Assembly (NCBI RefSeq): GCF_036946495.1
Contig: NZ_JAQIIX010000002.1
Coordinates: 1,426,001 to 1,490,000, forward strand
Source of the DNA: Mycolicibacterium neoaurum
GTDB taxonomy: Bacteria; Actinomycetota; Actinomycetes; Mycobacteriales; Mycobacteriaceae
Direction: 5' to 3'
DNA: 64,000 nt
Part shown: positions 24,518 through 32,420 of the stretch, piece after piece
Layout of the letters: the number at the start of each line of letters is the position of its first letter
Position numbering within the stretch: the stretch's first letter is position 1
Program-made: the position numbers and the translations under genes
The notes under the pieces: model-generated
Told to the model about the DNA's origin: nothing
Seen by the model: only the letters and a program-made list of their open reading frames with translations
Database searches by the model: none

Positions 24518-25710
24518 AGCGCGGCCCGGAACAACGCCCGCAGCTGATCCTCGTCGGCCGCGCGCGGATTGGTGGTGATACACGCGTCGGCCATGGCGTT
24601 GCGGGCGAGCACAGCGACATCCTCCTCGCGCACGCCGAGGTCGGACAGACCGCGCGGAACACCGACCTGGCGGGCCAGCTCCTGCAGGCGATCGGCAAGG
24701 GCCAGTGCCGATTCCAGTGCGGGCGCCCTGGTGTCTGCGATCCCGAGACAACCGGCGATGGTGGCGAACGGCGCCGGGTCGGCCTCGGCGTTGAACCGCA
24801 CCACATGCGGGAGCAACACGCCGTTGATGACTCCGTGCGGCAGGTCGAGCAACCCACCGACCTGATGGCTCATCGCATGTGCCGCGCCCAGGATCGCATT
24901 GGTGAATGCCAATCCGGCTTCCAGGGACGCCTGCGCCATCAGCACGCGGGCGCTCAAATCGTCGGGTCTGTCGATGGTGGTGACCAGGTTCTCGGTCACC
25001 ATCACCACCGAGCGCAGCGCATGGTGGTCGGTCAGCTGATTGTGCCCCAGCGAGACGAACGCCTCGATACCGTGGGTCAGCGCATCCAGACCTGTTGCCG
25101 CATTGAGCCATTCGGGCATCGTGGTCAGCAGCCGCGGGTCGATGATCGTGACATCGGGCACCAGCGCCCGGCCCAGGATGGTGATCTTGGTGTTGCGGGT
25201 GGTGTCGGTGACGATGCAGAACTGCGAGACATCGGCGCCGGTACCCGAGGTGGACGGCAGCACCACCAGCGGCGGGATCGGCATCGTCGCCTTGTCGACA
25301 CCCGCATAGTCCAGGATGTCCCCGCCATTGGCCGACAGGATCGCGATGCCCTTGGCAGCGTCGATCACCGAGCCGCCGCCCAGGGCGATCAGCACATCGC
25401 AGCCCTGGGACCGATAGAACTCGTGGCCAGCGGTGATCTCGTGGTCCTTGGGATTGGGGGTCAGTGCACTCCACACCTGCGGCTGCACACCCTGCGTACG
25501 CAGCTGCCCGACGAGTTCGTCGACCCAGCCCGCCTCGATCAGACCGGGATCGGTGACCAACAGCGGCCGCATGCCACCAAGGCGCAGCGCGGAGTGCGCG
25601 GCCTCGGCCATGGAGTCGATCCCGAAGACGATCTCGGGTGCGTGGAACTTGAGCAGCCGGGTGGGCACCCGGTCCGCCACCGTCGCACTGGCCTGTTGTG
25701 TGATCCACAT
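24514..25710 (-). CDS. Iron-containing alcohol dehydrogenase
   Basis: This 398-residue group III (iron-type) alcohol dehydrogenase binds NAD(P) through CDVLIALGGGSVIDAAKGIA (residues about 105-124) and has STSGTGADVSQF near 155. Metal ligands lie in LDALTHGIEAFVS and AHAMSHQVGGLLDLPHG, with all expected His present. The start is ATG 25710. It heads an operon with mnoS and mnoR, each overlapping by four bases. In M. smegmatis the equivalent gene is a 1,3-propanediol dehydrogenase under MnoSR control. Dependence on mycofactocin as electron acceptor for tightly bound NAD is plausible from context. Confidence 0.87.
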   Translation of the reverse strand: MWITQQASATVADRVPTRLLKFHAPEIVFGIDSMAEAAHSALRLGGMRPLLVTDPGLIEAGWVDELVGQLRTQGVQPQVWSALTPNPKDHEITAGHEFYRSQGCDVLIALGGGSVIDAAKGIAILSANGGDILDYAGVDKATMPIPPLVVLPSTSGTGADVSQFCIVTDTTRNTKITILGRALVPDVTIIDPRLLTTMPEWLNAATGLDALTHGIEAFVSLGHNQLTDHHALRSVVMVTENLVTTIDRPDDLSARVLMAQASLEAGLAFTNAILGAAHAMSHQVGGLLDLPHGVINGVLLPHVVRFNAEADPAPFATIAGCLGIADTRAPALESALALADRLQELARQVGVPRGLSDLGVREEDVAVLARNAMADACITTNPRAADEDQLRALFRAAL

Positions 25711-25770
25711 AACAGGACCAGCCTACGTCGCCGTTACGGCACAACCAATGTGCAGGTGGACAGGTGCCCA

Positions 25771-25790
25771 CCTACCCGACCGGGTAGGTA
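25771..25790. promoter_or_regulatory. Shared motif and inverted repeat upstream of dehydrogenase-mnoSR
   Basis: CCTACCC-GACC-GGGTAGG is a perfect 7-4-7 inverted repeat, 61 bases before the dehydrogenase start codon. Within it CCGACCGGGTAGGTA (25776-25790) recurs with one change (CCGATCGGGTAGGTA) upstream of mno at 29736. Same orientation, same type of target gene: likely MnoR site. Confidence 0.65.
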
Positions 25791-25801
25791 CCGGCGAGCG
25801 A

Positions 25802-27295
25802 TCAAGAGAGCGCGTGGGCGAGCTCAGCGGCTTTGGCGACCAGCTGGTCGGCGTCGCTGGCCACCACGACCTGATCGCACACCTGCGCGTAGTCCGGCAT
25901 CGCGCAGGTCGCCTGGCGCCAGTAGCGCTGTGGTTCCGGCGTGACCCAGGCCAGTCGGTGCACTCGTCGCCGCAGCGCACGCAGTTGGTCCACGCCCGGT
26001 GCCAAGCCCCCGCTGCGGCCGTCGCCGACGATCAACACCGCGGTCCGGGAATCGAGGGCGTCGGCCTGGCCTGCGAGCATCTCGTCGAAGACCTGTCCGT
26101 AGTCGCTGCTGGCCTGCAGGTCCAGCCGACCGTCGGCCAACACGGCCGCCAGCGCATCGTCCCCGCCGGCGCGCAAGAGGATGTCGGTGACGTCGACGGG
26201 TCGGTCGACGAACGCCATCACCCGGCACCGGTGCGCGCGCCGGTGCATGGCCTGGGCCAGGCGCAGGGTGAACGCGGTGACCGGGCGCACCGAGAGTGAG
26301 ACGTCGGCGATCACCAGCAGCCTGATCCGATCCGGTAACGGCTTTTTGGTCAGCAGGCGGAACGGGACGCCGCCGGTGCGCATGCTGGCCCGCACGGTGC
26401 GACGCATGTCCAGACGTCCGCGACCGCGTTCGCGCGGACGAGGCCGCGGCGCGCCGCGCATGCGGCGCAGCACCTCGTGGCAGGCGAGATCGATATCGGC
26501 GGCCAGGCCGACCTCGGCCCCGTGGTCGGGCTCGGCCGACTCGGCCACCAGCCCGGCCCGCTGCGCCAATGCCTCGACAAAGCCCTCGACGGCCTTGGTC
26601 AGTTGCTGCAATTGTTCGGCGGTCAGCGGTTCGCCGGCGTCACCGCCGTAGGTGGCGGCGGGGTCGTAGGCGTCCAGCCACGCCAGGATCGCGTCGGGAT
26701 CGTCGAAGCTCAGGGTGCCCGCGACGATCGGCGCCACCGAGTCGGCCAGATCACCCGCCATCGCCGCGGCGGCCCTGTCGACCTCGACGGTGTAGCGCAT
26801 CCCGCGCCGGCCGCCGTCGGATTCGGCGGACACGGTCAACCGATCGTCGGCTCCGGTCACGCTGAAATCGTCATCGTCCTTGTGCGGATTGAATCCCTTG
26901 GTGGCCTCGGGCGTATCGAAGTGCTCACCGACCTCGGCGGCGCGTTCGTTGTACTCGGCGTATCGGCCGATCGAGCTGTCGTCATCGATCTCGAGGTGCT
27001 CGGGCAGGCCCGAACCGGTGTGCGCACGGCTAGAGCCCGCCGCCGCATCGTGGGGTTCGATCGGGTGGGTGCCGAACATTGCCGCGAAGGCGCGTTCGAA
27101 ACCGTGTTGTTCCCGGTCGTATTTGGCGCACGTTGCCCGCATCCCGGCTCGCAGCCTGCTCGTGTCGGCGGCACCGAGCATGGCCAGTACCCTGCGCACC
27201 TCGATCACCTCGGCCGGGGAGGTCGCGACCCCGGCCCGGCGCAGCAGTTGCCCGAAAGCCGCGGCGACACAGTCCAGGATCTGCGCCGGAGTCAC
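25802..27295 (-). CDS. VWA domain (CoxE-like) MoxR partner
   Basis: This 497-residue protein starts at GTG overlapping the AAA+ stop (GTGA). The N-terminal two thirds is helical and acidic, with no signal peptide or membrane segment. The C-terminal 190 residues are a von Willebrand A domain with an intact MIDAS motif in LLVIADVSLSVRP, then ALDSRTAVLIVGDGRSGG and HRLAWVTPEPQRYW, as in CoxE-type proteins. AAA+/VWA pairs remodel metalloenzymes, for example in CO dehydrogenase or nitric oxide reductase maturation. Here the pair lies between two alcohol dehydrogenases, so activation of Mno or loading of its metal or cofactor is the natural hypothesis. Confidence 0.82.
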   Translation of the reverse strand: MTPAQILDCVAAAFGQLLRRAGVATSPAEVIEVRRVLAMLGAADTSRLRAGMRATCAKYDREQHGFERAFAAMFGTHPIEPHDAAAGSSRAHTGSGLPEHLEIDDDSSIGRYAEYNERAAEVGEHFDTPEATKGFNPHKDDDDFSVTGADDRLTVSAESDGGRRGMRYTVEVDRAAAAMAGDLADSVAPIVAGTLSFDDPDAILAWLDAYDPAATYGGDAGEPLTAEQLQQLTKAVEGFVEALAQRAGLVAESAEPDHGAEVGLAADIDLACHEVLRRMRGAPRPRPRERGRGRLDMRRTVRASMRTGGVPFRLLTKKPLPDRIRLLVIADVSLSVRPVTAFTLRLAQAMHRRAHRCRVMAFVDRPVDVTDILLRAGGDDALAAVLADGRLDLQASSDYGQVFDEMLAGQADALDSRTAVLIVGDGRSGGLAPGVDQLRALRRRVHRLAWVTPEPQRYWRQATCAMPDYAQVCDQVVVASDADQLVAKAAELAHALS

Positions 27296-28272
27296 CGTCG
27301 CCCACCCCTGCCCCGAAACGCCGAGGTGGTGGTGTTGGCGGGTCTGCTTGCCACGGTCACCCGCTCGGCCGGCGTCGGAGCCGGCGTTGCACCCGGTGCG
27401 GGTTCACTGGTGAAGTGCCGCAACGCGATATCGCGATCGCTGGTGAACTTGACCAGTGCCGAGAGCAGCACCGTGCGGTCGACGTCGTGGCCGAGCAGGG
27501 CCGCTGCCCTGGCACCGTCTATCACCTCGGAGATCGACGGACTCTTGCGCAACGGGAGTTCGCGCAAGGTCCTCGCCAGTTCGACGACGTCGGCAACGAC
27601 CCCGGGTTCGACTTGTGGGGCTCGCACTCCGACGATCTCCCGTTCCCGTTGCGGCGTAGGGAAACCCAGGTGATAGTGCAGGCACCGGCGCTTCAGCGCC
27701 GACGACAGTTCGCGGGTGTCGTTGGAGGTGAGCACCACCCAGGGCACCGATCGTGCGGTGAAGGTACCGATCTCGGGGATGGTGACCTGACGTTCGGCGA
27801 GCACCTCGAGCAGCAACGCCTCCATGGCCTCCTCGGTGCGGTCGACCTCGTCGATCAACAACACCACCGGTTGTTCGGAGAGCACCGCCTCCAGCAGCGG
27901 CCGTCGCAGCAGGAAGTCCTCGGTGTAGACGTCTCCGCCGTTGCCCATCTGCACGTGCAGCAGCTGTTTGGCGTAATCCCATTCGTAGAGCACCCGATTG
28001 TCGTCGAGGCCCTCGTAGCACTGCAGACGGATCAACCGCCTACTGCCCGCCGCCGCAAGCGCCTTGGCGAGTTCGGTCTTGCCCACGCCGGCCGGACCCT
28101 CCAAGAGCAGCGGTCGGTCCAGCGCGGTGGCCAGGTGCACGACGGTGGCCAGGTCGTCGTCGATGACGTAATCCTGGCGGTGCAGCGCTTCGGCCAGTTC
28201 GACTGCACCGGAGAATGCCACCGCGTCGTCGCGCACGGGCTCTTCGGATCGGGACAGGGATGCGGTGGTCAC
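27292..28272 (-). CDS. MoxR-like AAA+ ATPase of alcohol oxidation locus
   Basis: This 326-residue AAA+ protein has Walker A EGPAGVGKTELAKALA (near residue 58), Walker B VVLLIDEVDRTEEAMEALLLEVL, and sensor 1 VVLTSNDTRELSSALKRRC. It belongs to the CoxD/NorQ side of the MoxR group rather than to the moxR gene at 9630. The GTG start at 28272 follows GGAGG with ideal spacing. The C-terminal 35 residues are Pro/Ala-rich. It is coupled to the VWA gene and lies 72 bases after mno, in a gap with a strong hairpin. Conserved linkage with mno in M. smegmatis suggests a chaperone for the alcohol dehydrogenases. Confidence 0.85.
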   Translation of the reverse strand: MTTASLSRSEEPVRDDAVAFSGAVELAEALHRQDYVIDDDLATVVHLATALDRPLLLEGPAGVGKTELAKALAAAGSRRLIRLQCYEGLDDNRVLYEWDYAKQLLHVQMGNGGDVYTEDFLLRRPLLEAVLSEQPVVLLIDEVDRTEEAMEALLLEVLAERQVTIPEIGTFTARSVPWVVLTSNDTRELSSALKRRCLHYHLGFPTPQREREIVGVRAPQVEPGVVADVVELARTLRELPLRKSPSISEVIDGARAAALLGHDVDRTVLLSALVKFTSDRDIALRHFTSEPAPGATPAPTPAERVTVASRPANTTTSAFRGRGGRR

Positions 28273-28292
28273 GGCAACCTCCGGGTGAGGTG

Positions 28293-28336
28293 CACGGCAG
28301 GGGCAGACCGAGGTGGACGGATCGGCCCCTGCCGTG
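28293..28336. terminator. Strong hairpin between mno and the AAA+ gene
   Basis: CACGGCAGGGGC (28293-28304) and GCCCCTGCCGTG (28325-28336) make a perfect 12-bp, GC-rich stem with a 20-base loop. It lies just after the mno stop codon on the transcribed minus strand. There is no T-tract, so it may act as a partial terminator or RNA-stabilising structure that keeps mno mRNA in excess over the chaperone genes. Confidence 0.5.
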
Positions 28337-28344
28337 GCACCGGG

Positions 28345-29616
28345 TCAGTAGGACGAGTTGATGGCGTGTCCGACGACCGGGATCATCGACTCGACGGTGA
28401 CCTCGCGAGGATTGCCCGGCGTGCACCAGTCGTCCTGGATGTGCTCGGAGATGGCCAGCACGGTCTTGTCATCACCCTTGATGACCTCACCCCGACCGGC
28501 GTACTTTCCGGTGTTCATCCGGTTCTTGTCATAGGAGTCGGTGCGGACGGCGGAGAAGTTGTCCGGAATGCCGACGTCCTGGGACAGCCGGATGGCCGCT
28601 TCCACGGCGGCATCGGCGGCCTGCACGGTGGTCATGTTCCGGGTGTCAACACCCATCGCGGTGGCCAGCTGCGCGTAGCGCTCGTAGCGCGAGGGCAGGT
28701 TGTACTCCCACACTCGGGGCAACGCGATGGCGTTGTTCAGGCCGTGGTGGCTGTCGAAGAACGCGCTGACGGCGTGGCTGATCGAGTGCACGATGCCGAG
28801 GCCACCGGAGTTGAATGCCTGCCCGGCGATGTACTGCGCGTTCATCATGCCTTCGCGCGCCTTGAGGTTGCGTGGCTCGAAGACGGCCTCGCGCAGGTGC
28901 TTGGCGACGAGTTCCACCGAGTACAGGGCGTTTCCGAGCGACGGGGCGAAGTCCAGCCGGGACACGAAGGGCTCACTGCCGTGGGCCAAGACGTCGAATC
29001 CGCAGTAGGCGGTGAAGTGCTGGGGGCAGGTGTAGTACAGCAGCGGGTCGTCGATGGCCAGGGTGACGATCGTGGCCTCGTCGAAGCCGACCCACTTGTG
29101 CGGGTGCTCCATATCGGAGGTATCGGTGATGACGTAGGCCCAGGAGGTCTCCGAACCCGTTCCGGCCGTGGTGGATACCGCGATGTGCGGTGGGTTCTCC
29201 TTGTTGGTGGACTTGGCGAAGCCCTCGAACTCGTTGATGTTGCGGCCGTCGTGCGCGATGACGACGCGGGCGCCCTTGGCGGCATCATGGCTGGAGCCGC
29301 CGCCGATGGAGATGATGCTGTCGCACTTCTCCTGCTGGTAGAGGGCGGCGGCCTCCATGACGTTGTAGTCCTTGGGGTTGGACTCCACCTTGTCGTAGAG
29401 CACGACCTCGACGCCCTGGTATTCGATCTTGCCGGTCAGTTCCTCGATGATGCCCGAGCCGCGCAGGCCGGTGGTCATCAGCAGGGTGCGCTTGAAGCCG
29501 AGGTTCTTGGCTTCGACACCGATGATGTCGTGTGCGCCCACACCGAGCAGGGCGCGGGGGAAGGGGTGGAACTCCTTGATCGGAAAGTCCCAAATCTGGT
29601 TCAGCTCAATGGCCAT
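28345..29616 (-). CDS. mno: Methanol:NDMA oxidoreductase (Mno/Mdo)
   Basis: This 423-residue iron-type alcohol dehydrogenase (MAIELNQIWDFPIKEFHPFP...) matches the Mno/Mdo family that oxidises methanol and other primary alcohols in gram-positive methylotrophs. It has the cofactor loop DSIISIGGGSSHDAAKGA, TTAGTGSETSWAYVITD, and metal-binding CGFDVLAHGSEPFVS and HSISHAVSAFFDSHHGLNNA. These enzymes hold NAD tightly and pass electrons to an external acceptor (nitrosoaniline in vitro, mycofactocin in mycobacteria). I start it at ATG 29616; the open frame upstream shows no family similarity. It is first in a unit with the AAA+ and VWA genes, and the MnoR-type motif lies 120 bases upstream. Confidence 0.88.
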   Translation of the reverse strand: MAIELNQIWDFPIKEFHPFPRALLGVGAHDIIGVEAKNLGFKRTLLMTTGLRGSGIIEELTGKIEYQGVEVVLYDKVESNPKDYNVMEAAALYQQEKCDSIISIGGGSSHDAAKGARVVIAHDGRNINEFEGFAKSTNKENPPHIAVSTTAGTGSETSWAYVITDTSDMEHPHKWVGFDEATIVTLAIDDPLLYYTCPQHFTAYCGFDVLAHGSEPFVSRLDFAPSLGNALYSVELVAKHLREAVFEPRNLKAREGMMNAQYIAGQAFNSGGLGIVHSISHAVSAFFDSHHGLNNAIALPRVWEYNLPSRYERYAQLATAMGVDTRNMTTVQAADAAVEAAIRLSQDVGIPDNFSAVRTDSYDKNRMNTGKYAGRGEVIKGDDKTVLAISEHIQDDWCTPGNPREVTVESMIPVVGHAINSSY

Positions 29617-29735
29617 CGGACGACTCCTCGCGGTATCGGACGGGTGGTGCACCCGGTAGATCCCACCGTGGACCCGCGTGGTCCGCGTCACAATGGCTTC
29701 GGCGCAGGACCCGCCGTCCGGAACGCCGAAACCGT

Positions 29736-29750
29736 CCGATCGGGTAGGTA
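29736..29750. promoter_or_regulatory. Shared motif upstream of mno
   Basis: CCGATCGGGTAGGTA matches 14 of 15 bases of the element at 25776-25790 and points the same way relative to the downstream gene. It is the only close copy I noticed in the promoters of this window, which supports common control of mno and the second dehydrogenase. Confidence 0.65.
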
Positions 29751-29779
29751 GGCCGGCCGTCAGAGGGGTGGGGGCCGCT

Positions 29780-30664
29780 CTAGGGGCTCGCGGCCCACCC
29801 CCGGAACGCGGCGACGAATTCCTCGGGCGCGTCGGACTCCACGTAGAGTCCGGCCCCCTCGACAATCACGGTCTGGTGATCGGGGAATTCGCGTTCCAGC
29901 CGTTCACGTTCCTGGGGTCGGAAGGCGATATCGCCATCGCCCCAGATGATCAGCGTGGGCAGGTGTGCGATGGCCGGCAGCCCGGCCTCGACCGCCGCGA
30001 AGAACGGACGGCCGGACAGCACCTGGCCGGGGAGTACCGCGCTGGCCTGTCGACGGGCCGGGGTGTCCAGCGCCCGCCGGTAATGCTCCATCTCGGAATC
30101 GGAGGGTTTGCGGCGCTTGTGCCCCACCGGGATGAAGGCGCTGACGAGCAGGTTGAACTGGCGGACCAGCAGACGGGTCAGCGGTCCGCCCATGATGTGC
30201 CCGAACGCCTCGAAGTGCAGGATGCCGTTGACCGGCCACGCCCAGGTGTTGGCCAGGACCAGACGCCGGAAAACCTCAGGGCGGCGCTGCGCGACGGCCA
30301 GCCCGATCATTCCACCCCAGTCCTGCCCGACCAGCGTCACATCGTCCAGAGCGAGCTCGTCGACGAAGGCGGTCACCACCTCCGCGTGGTCCTGAGGTGC
30401 GAACCGGTAGCCCGGCCGGGCTGTCGACAGCCCGAATCCCGGATAGTCCAGCGCTATGCAGCGGTAGTCGCGCCGCAATTCCCGCACGACATCGCGCCAG
30501 AGGAACGACCAGGTCGGATTGCCGTGCAGCAGCAGCAAGATGGGGCCGGAACCCTCGTCGATGTAGTGCACGCAGTGCCCGTCGATATCGACGAATCGAC
30601 TCTCGAAGGGGAACAGTTCGTCGTCGACCCAATCCGGCCGGACGCGCTTCGCAGTATCGGTCAT
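29780..30664 (-). CDS. Haloalkane-dehalogenase-like alpha/beta hydrolase lacking catalytic His
   Basis: This 294-residue alpha/beta hydrolase has the dehalogenase signature LLLLHGNPTWSFLWRDV (oxyanion and halide-binding Asn/Trp) and nucleophile D115 in VGQDWGGMIG. An acid candidate lies in LIIWGDGDIAF. The catalytic His should follow GAG near the C-terminus; family members read GAGHFIQEDAP, but here it is GAGLYVESDAP, with Leu273 in the His place (codon CTC, one base from CAC). The protein is otherwise full length. Either the enzyme is inactive or altered, or the base is a sequencing error. It is divergent from an HxlR regulator 54 bases away. Confidence 0.8.
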   Translation of the reverse strand: MTDTAKRVRPDWVDDELFPFESRFVDIDGHCVHYIDEGSGPILLLLHGNPTWSFLWRDVVRELRRDYRCIALDYPGFGLSTARPGYRFAPQDHAEVVTAFVDELALDDVTLVGQDWGGMIGLAVAQRRPEVFRRLVLANTWAWPVNGILHFEAFGHIMGGPLTRLLVRQFNLLVSAFIPVGHKRRKPSDSEMEHYRRALDTPARRQASAVLPGQVLSGRPFFAAVEAGLPAIAHLPTLIIWGDGDIAFRPQERERLEREFPDHQTVIVEGAGLYVESDAPEEFVAAFRGWAASP

Positions 30665-30718
30665 GCACTTGAAGGTCTCATATACACTTTATTTTCTCAA
30701 GCGATTGGAGAATGTGCG

Positions 30719-31348
30719 ATGCGCCGTTACGGCCAATACTGCGGACTGGCTCGCTCACTGGAGATCGTGGGCGATCGATGGAATCTGCTCATCGTCCGCC
30801 AGCTGCTGATCGCGCCGGCCCGCTACCGTGATCTGGTCGCCGGGCTACCGGGAATCGCCACCAACCTGCTCGCCGACCGCCTCCGCGAACTGGAATCGGC
30901 GGGTGTCATAGAGCGCCGACTCGGCGACGGCAGCACCGTCGAGTACGCCCTCACCGCGTGGGGCGCCGAATTGCGCGAGCCCATCGAGGGATTGATCCGC
31001 TGGTCCACCCCGCTGATGGCGCGCGGACCAGAGGGTGACACGTTCCGTCCTGAGTGGCTGAGCCTCGCGATCCCGGCCTTGCTGGCCGCCCGCGTGAAGG
31101 TCCGTGCGGCCGTGTCGATCGGTCTCACAGGTGAGGATATGGCCCTGCAGCTCAACGCATCCCGCGCGAATTTCACCGTCGGACCGCCCGACGGTCGCGC
31201 ACTGGCCGGCACGCTGCACGCCGCACCCGAATACATCCTCGGCCTGGCAGCAGGGGCCCTGACCATCGACGATGCCCAGGCCCTCGGATTGATCGAGATC
31301 GACGGCGACGAGGCGGCCGTCCGCACGATCATCGGCGCTACGAGCTGA
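30719..31348 (+). CDS. HxlR-family transcriptional regulator
   Basis: This 209-residue protein has an N-terminal HxlR winged helix (QYCGLARSLEIVGDRWNLLIVRQLL, then RYRDLVAGLPGIATNLLADRLREL), with the family Cys at residue 8 that can sense redox or electrophiles. The C-terminal 100 residues resemble a sterol-carrier-like ligand fold (ALQLNASRANFTVGPPDGRALAGTLHA), seen in longer actinobacterial HxlR proteins. The ATG 30719 follows TTGGAGAATG. It is divergent from the dehalogenase-like gene, its probable target. The 3' end overlaps the convergent egtE by 11 bases. Confidence 0.8.
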   Translation: MRRYGQYCGLARSLEIVGDRWNLLIVRQLLIAPARYRDLVAGLPGIATNLLADRLRELESAGVIERRLGDGSTVEYALTAWGAELREPIEGLIRWSTPLMARGPEGDTFRPEWLSLAIPALLAARVKVRAAVSIGLTGEDMALQLNASRANFTVGPPDGRALAGTLHAAPEYILGLAAGALTIDDAQALGLIEIDGDEAAVRTIIGATS

Positions 31349-32420
31349 CGGCCACCAACGCCGTGGCGAATCGCTGCAGATCCGCTGCAGAGCCGTCCAC
31401 GTGCGGTGATACCCGCAGCACCGGCCCGTCCATCTCGTGGGGCGCCCGACCCACCTCGCATGCGGTGGTGATGATCCCGTGCTCGGCGATCAGCCGTGCC
31501 CGCACCACCGCCGGCTCGGCCCCGTCAAGCGGACGCAGCGTGGTGATCGCACTGGGCTCGGCGGCAGGCTCGACGACCTCCCACCCCTCGATATCGGCCA
31601 GCACGCCGCGGGTCAGCGCCCCCATCTCGGCCAGCCGAGCTTGGGTATCGGCGGGCCCGGCGGCCAGGTGCTCCCCCAGCGCCAGCGAAAAGCCCAGTCG
31701 GGAAGCGATATTGGCCTCGTGCAGCTCCATCGGCGCCCACCGCGGCACCAGCTGCGCATACAGTTCGGGCCGCATCGCGAGCGCACCGACACCACGGGGC
31801 CCGGCCAGCCATTTACGCGACGACGTGTAGAGCACGTCGGGACCCACCGCACAGTCGACGTGTCCCAGTCCCTGCGCGGCATCCACCACCAACGGCAACC
31901 CGAGCTCGCGGCATACCTGGGCGAGTTCGGCCAGCGGCTGGACGATCCCACGGTGGCTGCCGAGCACCGTCAGATGCACCAATGCCGGCGGGTCGAAACG
32001 CAGCACCGCCGCCGCAGCGTCGACGAGAAGGCGGCCCGACTCGTCGACCGGCAACAATCGGGCCTCGAATCCGTTGGCGGCCATGATCGTCAGGTTCGGG
32101 CCGTACTCACCGTGCAGGCAGGCCAGCGTCCGGCGCCCCTGCCAGCTGCTCAGCAGGAGGTCGAGGGCATGATTCGATCCGGTCGTGAAGACGACCTCGG
32201 CCTCGGCCATACCGGCCAACGCCCGGATCGCGGCGCGGCCCGCGTCGAGGGCCGGCGCCGCGGCCTCACCGGCGACATAGCCGCCGACCTCGGCCTCGTG
32301 CCGGGCATGCGCCGCGGCCACCTCGATCACGGCATTGCTCTGCCGTGAACACGCCGCGCTGTCCAGATGCACGCCGGCCACCGGCACCCGGGCGGCACGC
32401 CATTGCTCGGCCAGGCTCAT
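31338..32420 (-). CDS. egtE: Ergothioneine biosynthesis PLP-dependent C-S lyase EgtE
   Basis: This 360-residue fold-type I PLP enzyme cleaves hercynylcysteine sulfoxide to ergothioneine, the last step of the pathway. PLP lysine lies in LYTSSRKWLAGPRGVG and the cofactor Asp in LPLVVDAAQGLGH. TGSNHALDLLL near residue 80 binds phosphate. The ATG at 32420 overlaps the egtD stop (ATGA). It is the last gene of the egtABCDE operon, in the order and sizes of M. smegmatis and M. tuberculosis. Confidence 0.92.
   Translation of the reverse strand: MSLAEQWRAARVPVAGVHLDSAACSRQSNAVIEVAAAHARHEAEVGGYVAGEAAAPALDAGRAAIRALAGMAEAEVVFTTGSNHALDLLLSSWQGRRTLACLHGEYGPNLTIMAANGFEARLLPVDESGRLLVDAAAAVLRFDPPALVHLTVLGSHRGIVQPLAELAQVCRELGLPLVVDAAQGLGHVDCAVGPDVLYTSSRKWLAGPRGVGALAMRPELYAQLVPRWAPMELHEANIASRLGFSLALGEHLAAGPADTQARLAEMGALTRGVLADIEGWEVVEPAAEPSAITTLRPLDGAEPAVVRARLIAEHGIITTACEVGRAPHEMDGPVLRVSPHVDGSAADLQRFATALVAVSS

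Noticed and set aside
24518..25771. Upstream extension of the mnoS frame
   Set aside because: It covers the alcohol dehydrogenase out of frame; GTG 24517 with a GTGA overlap is the sensible start.
27079..29751. 890-codon plus-strand open frame
   Set aside because: It is the GC-driven antisense shadow of the AAA+ and mno genes, with no family similarity.
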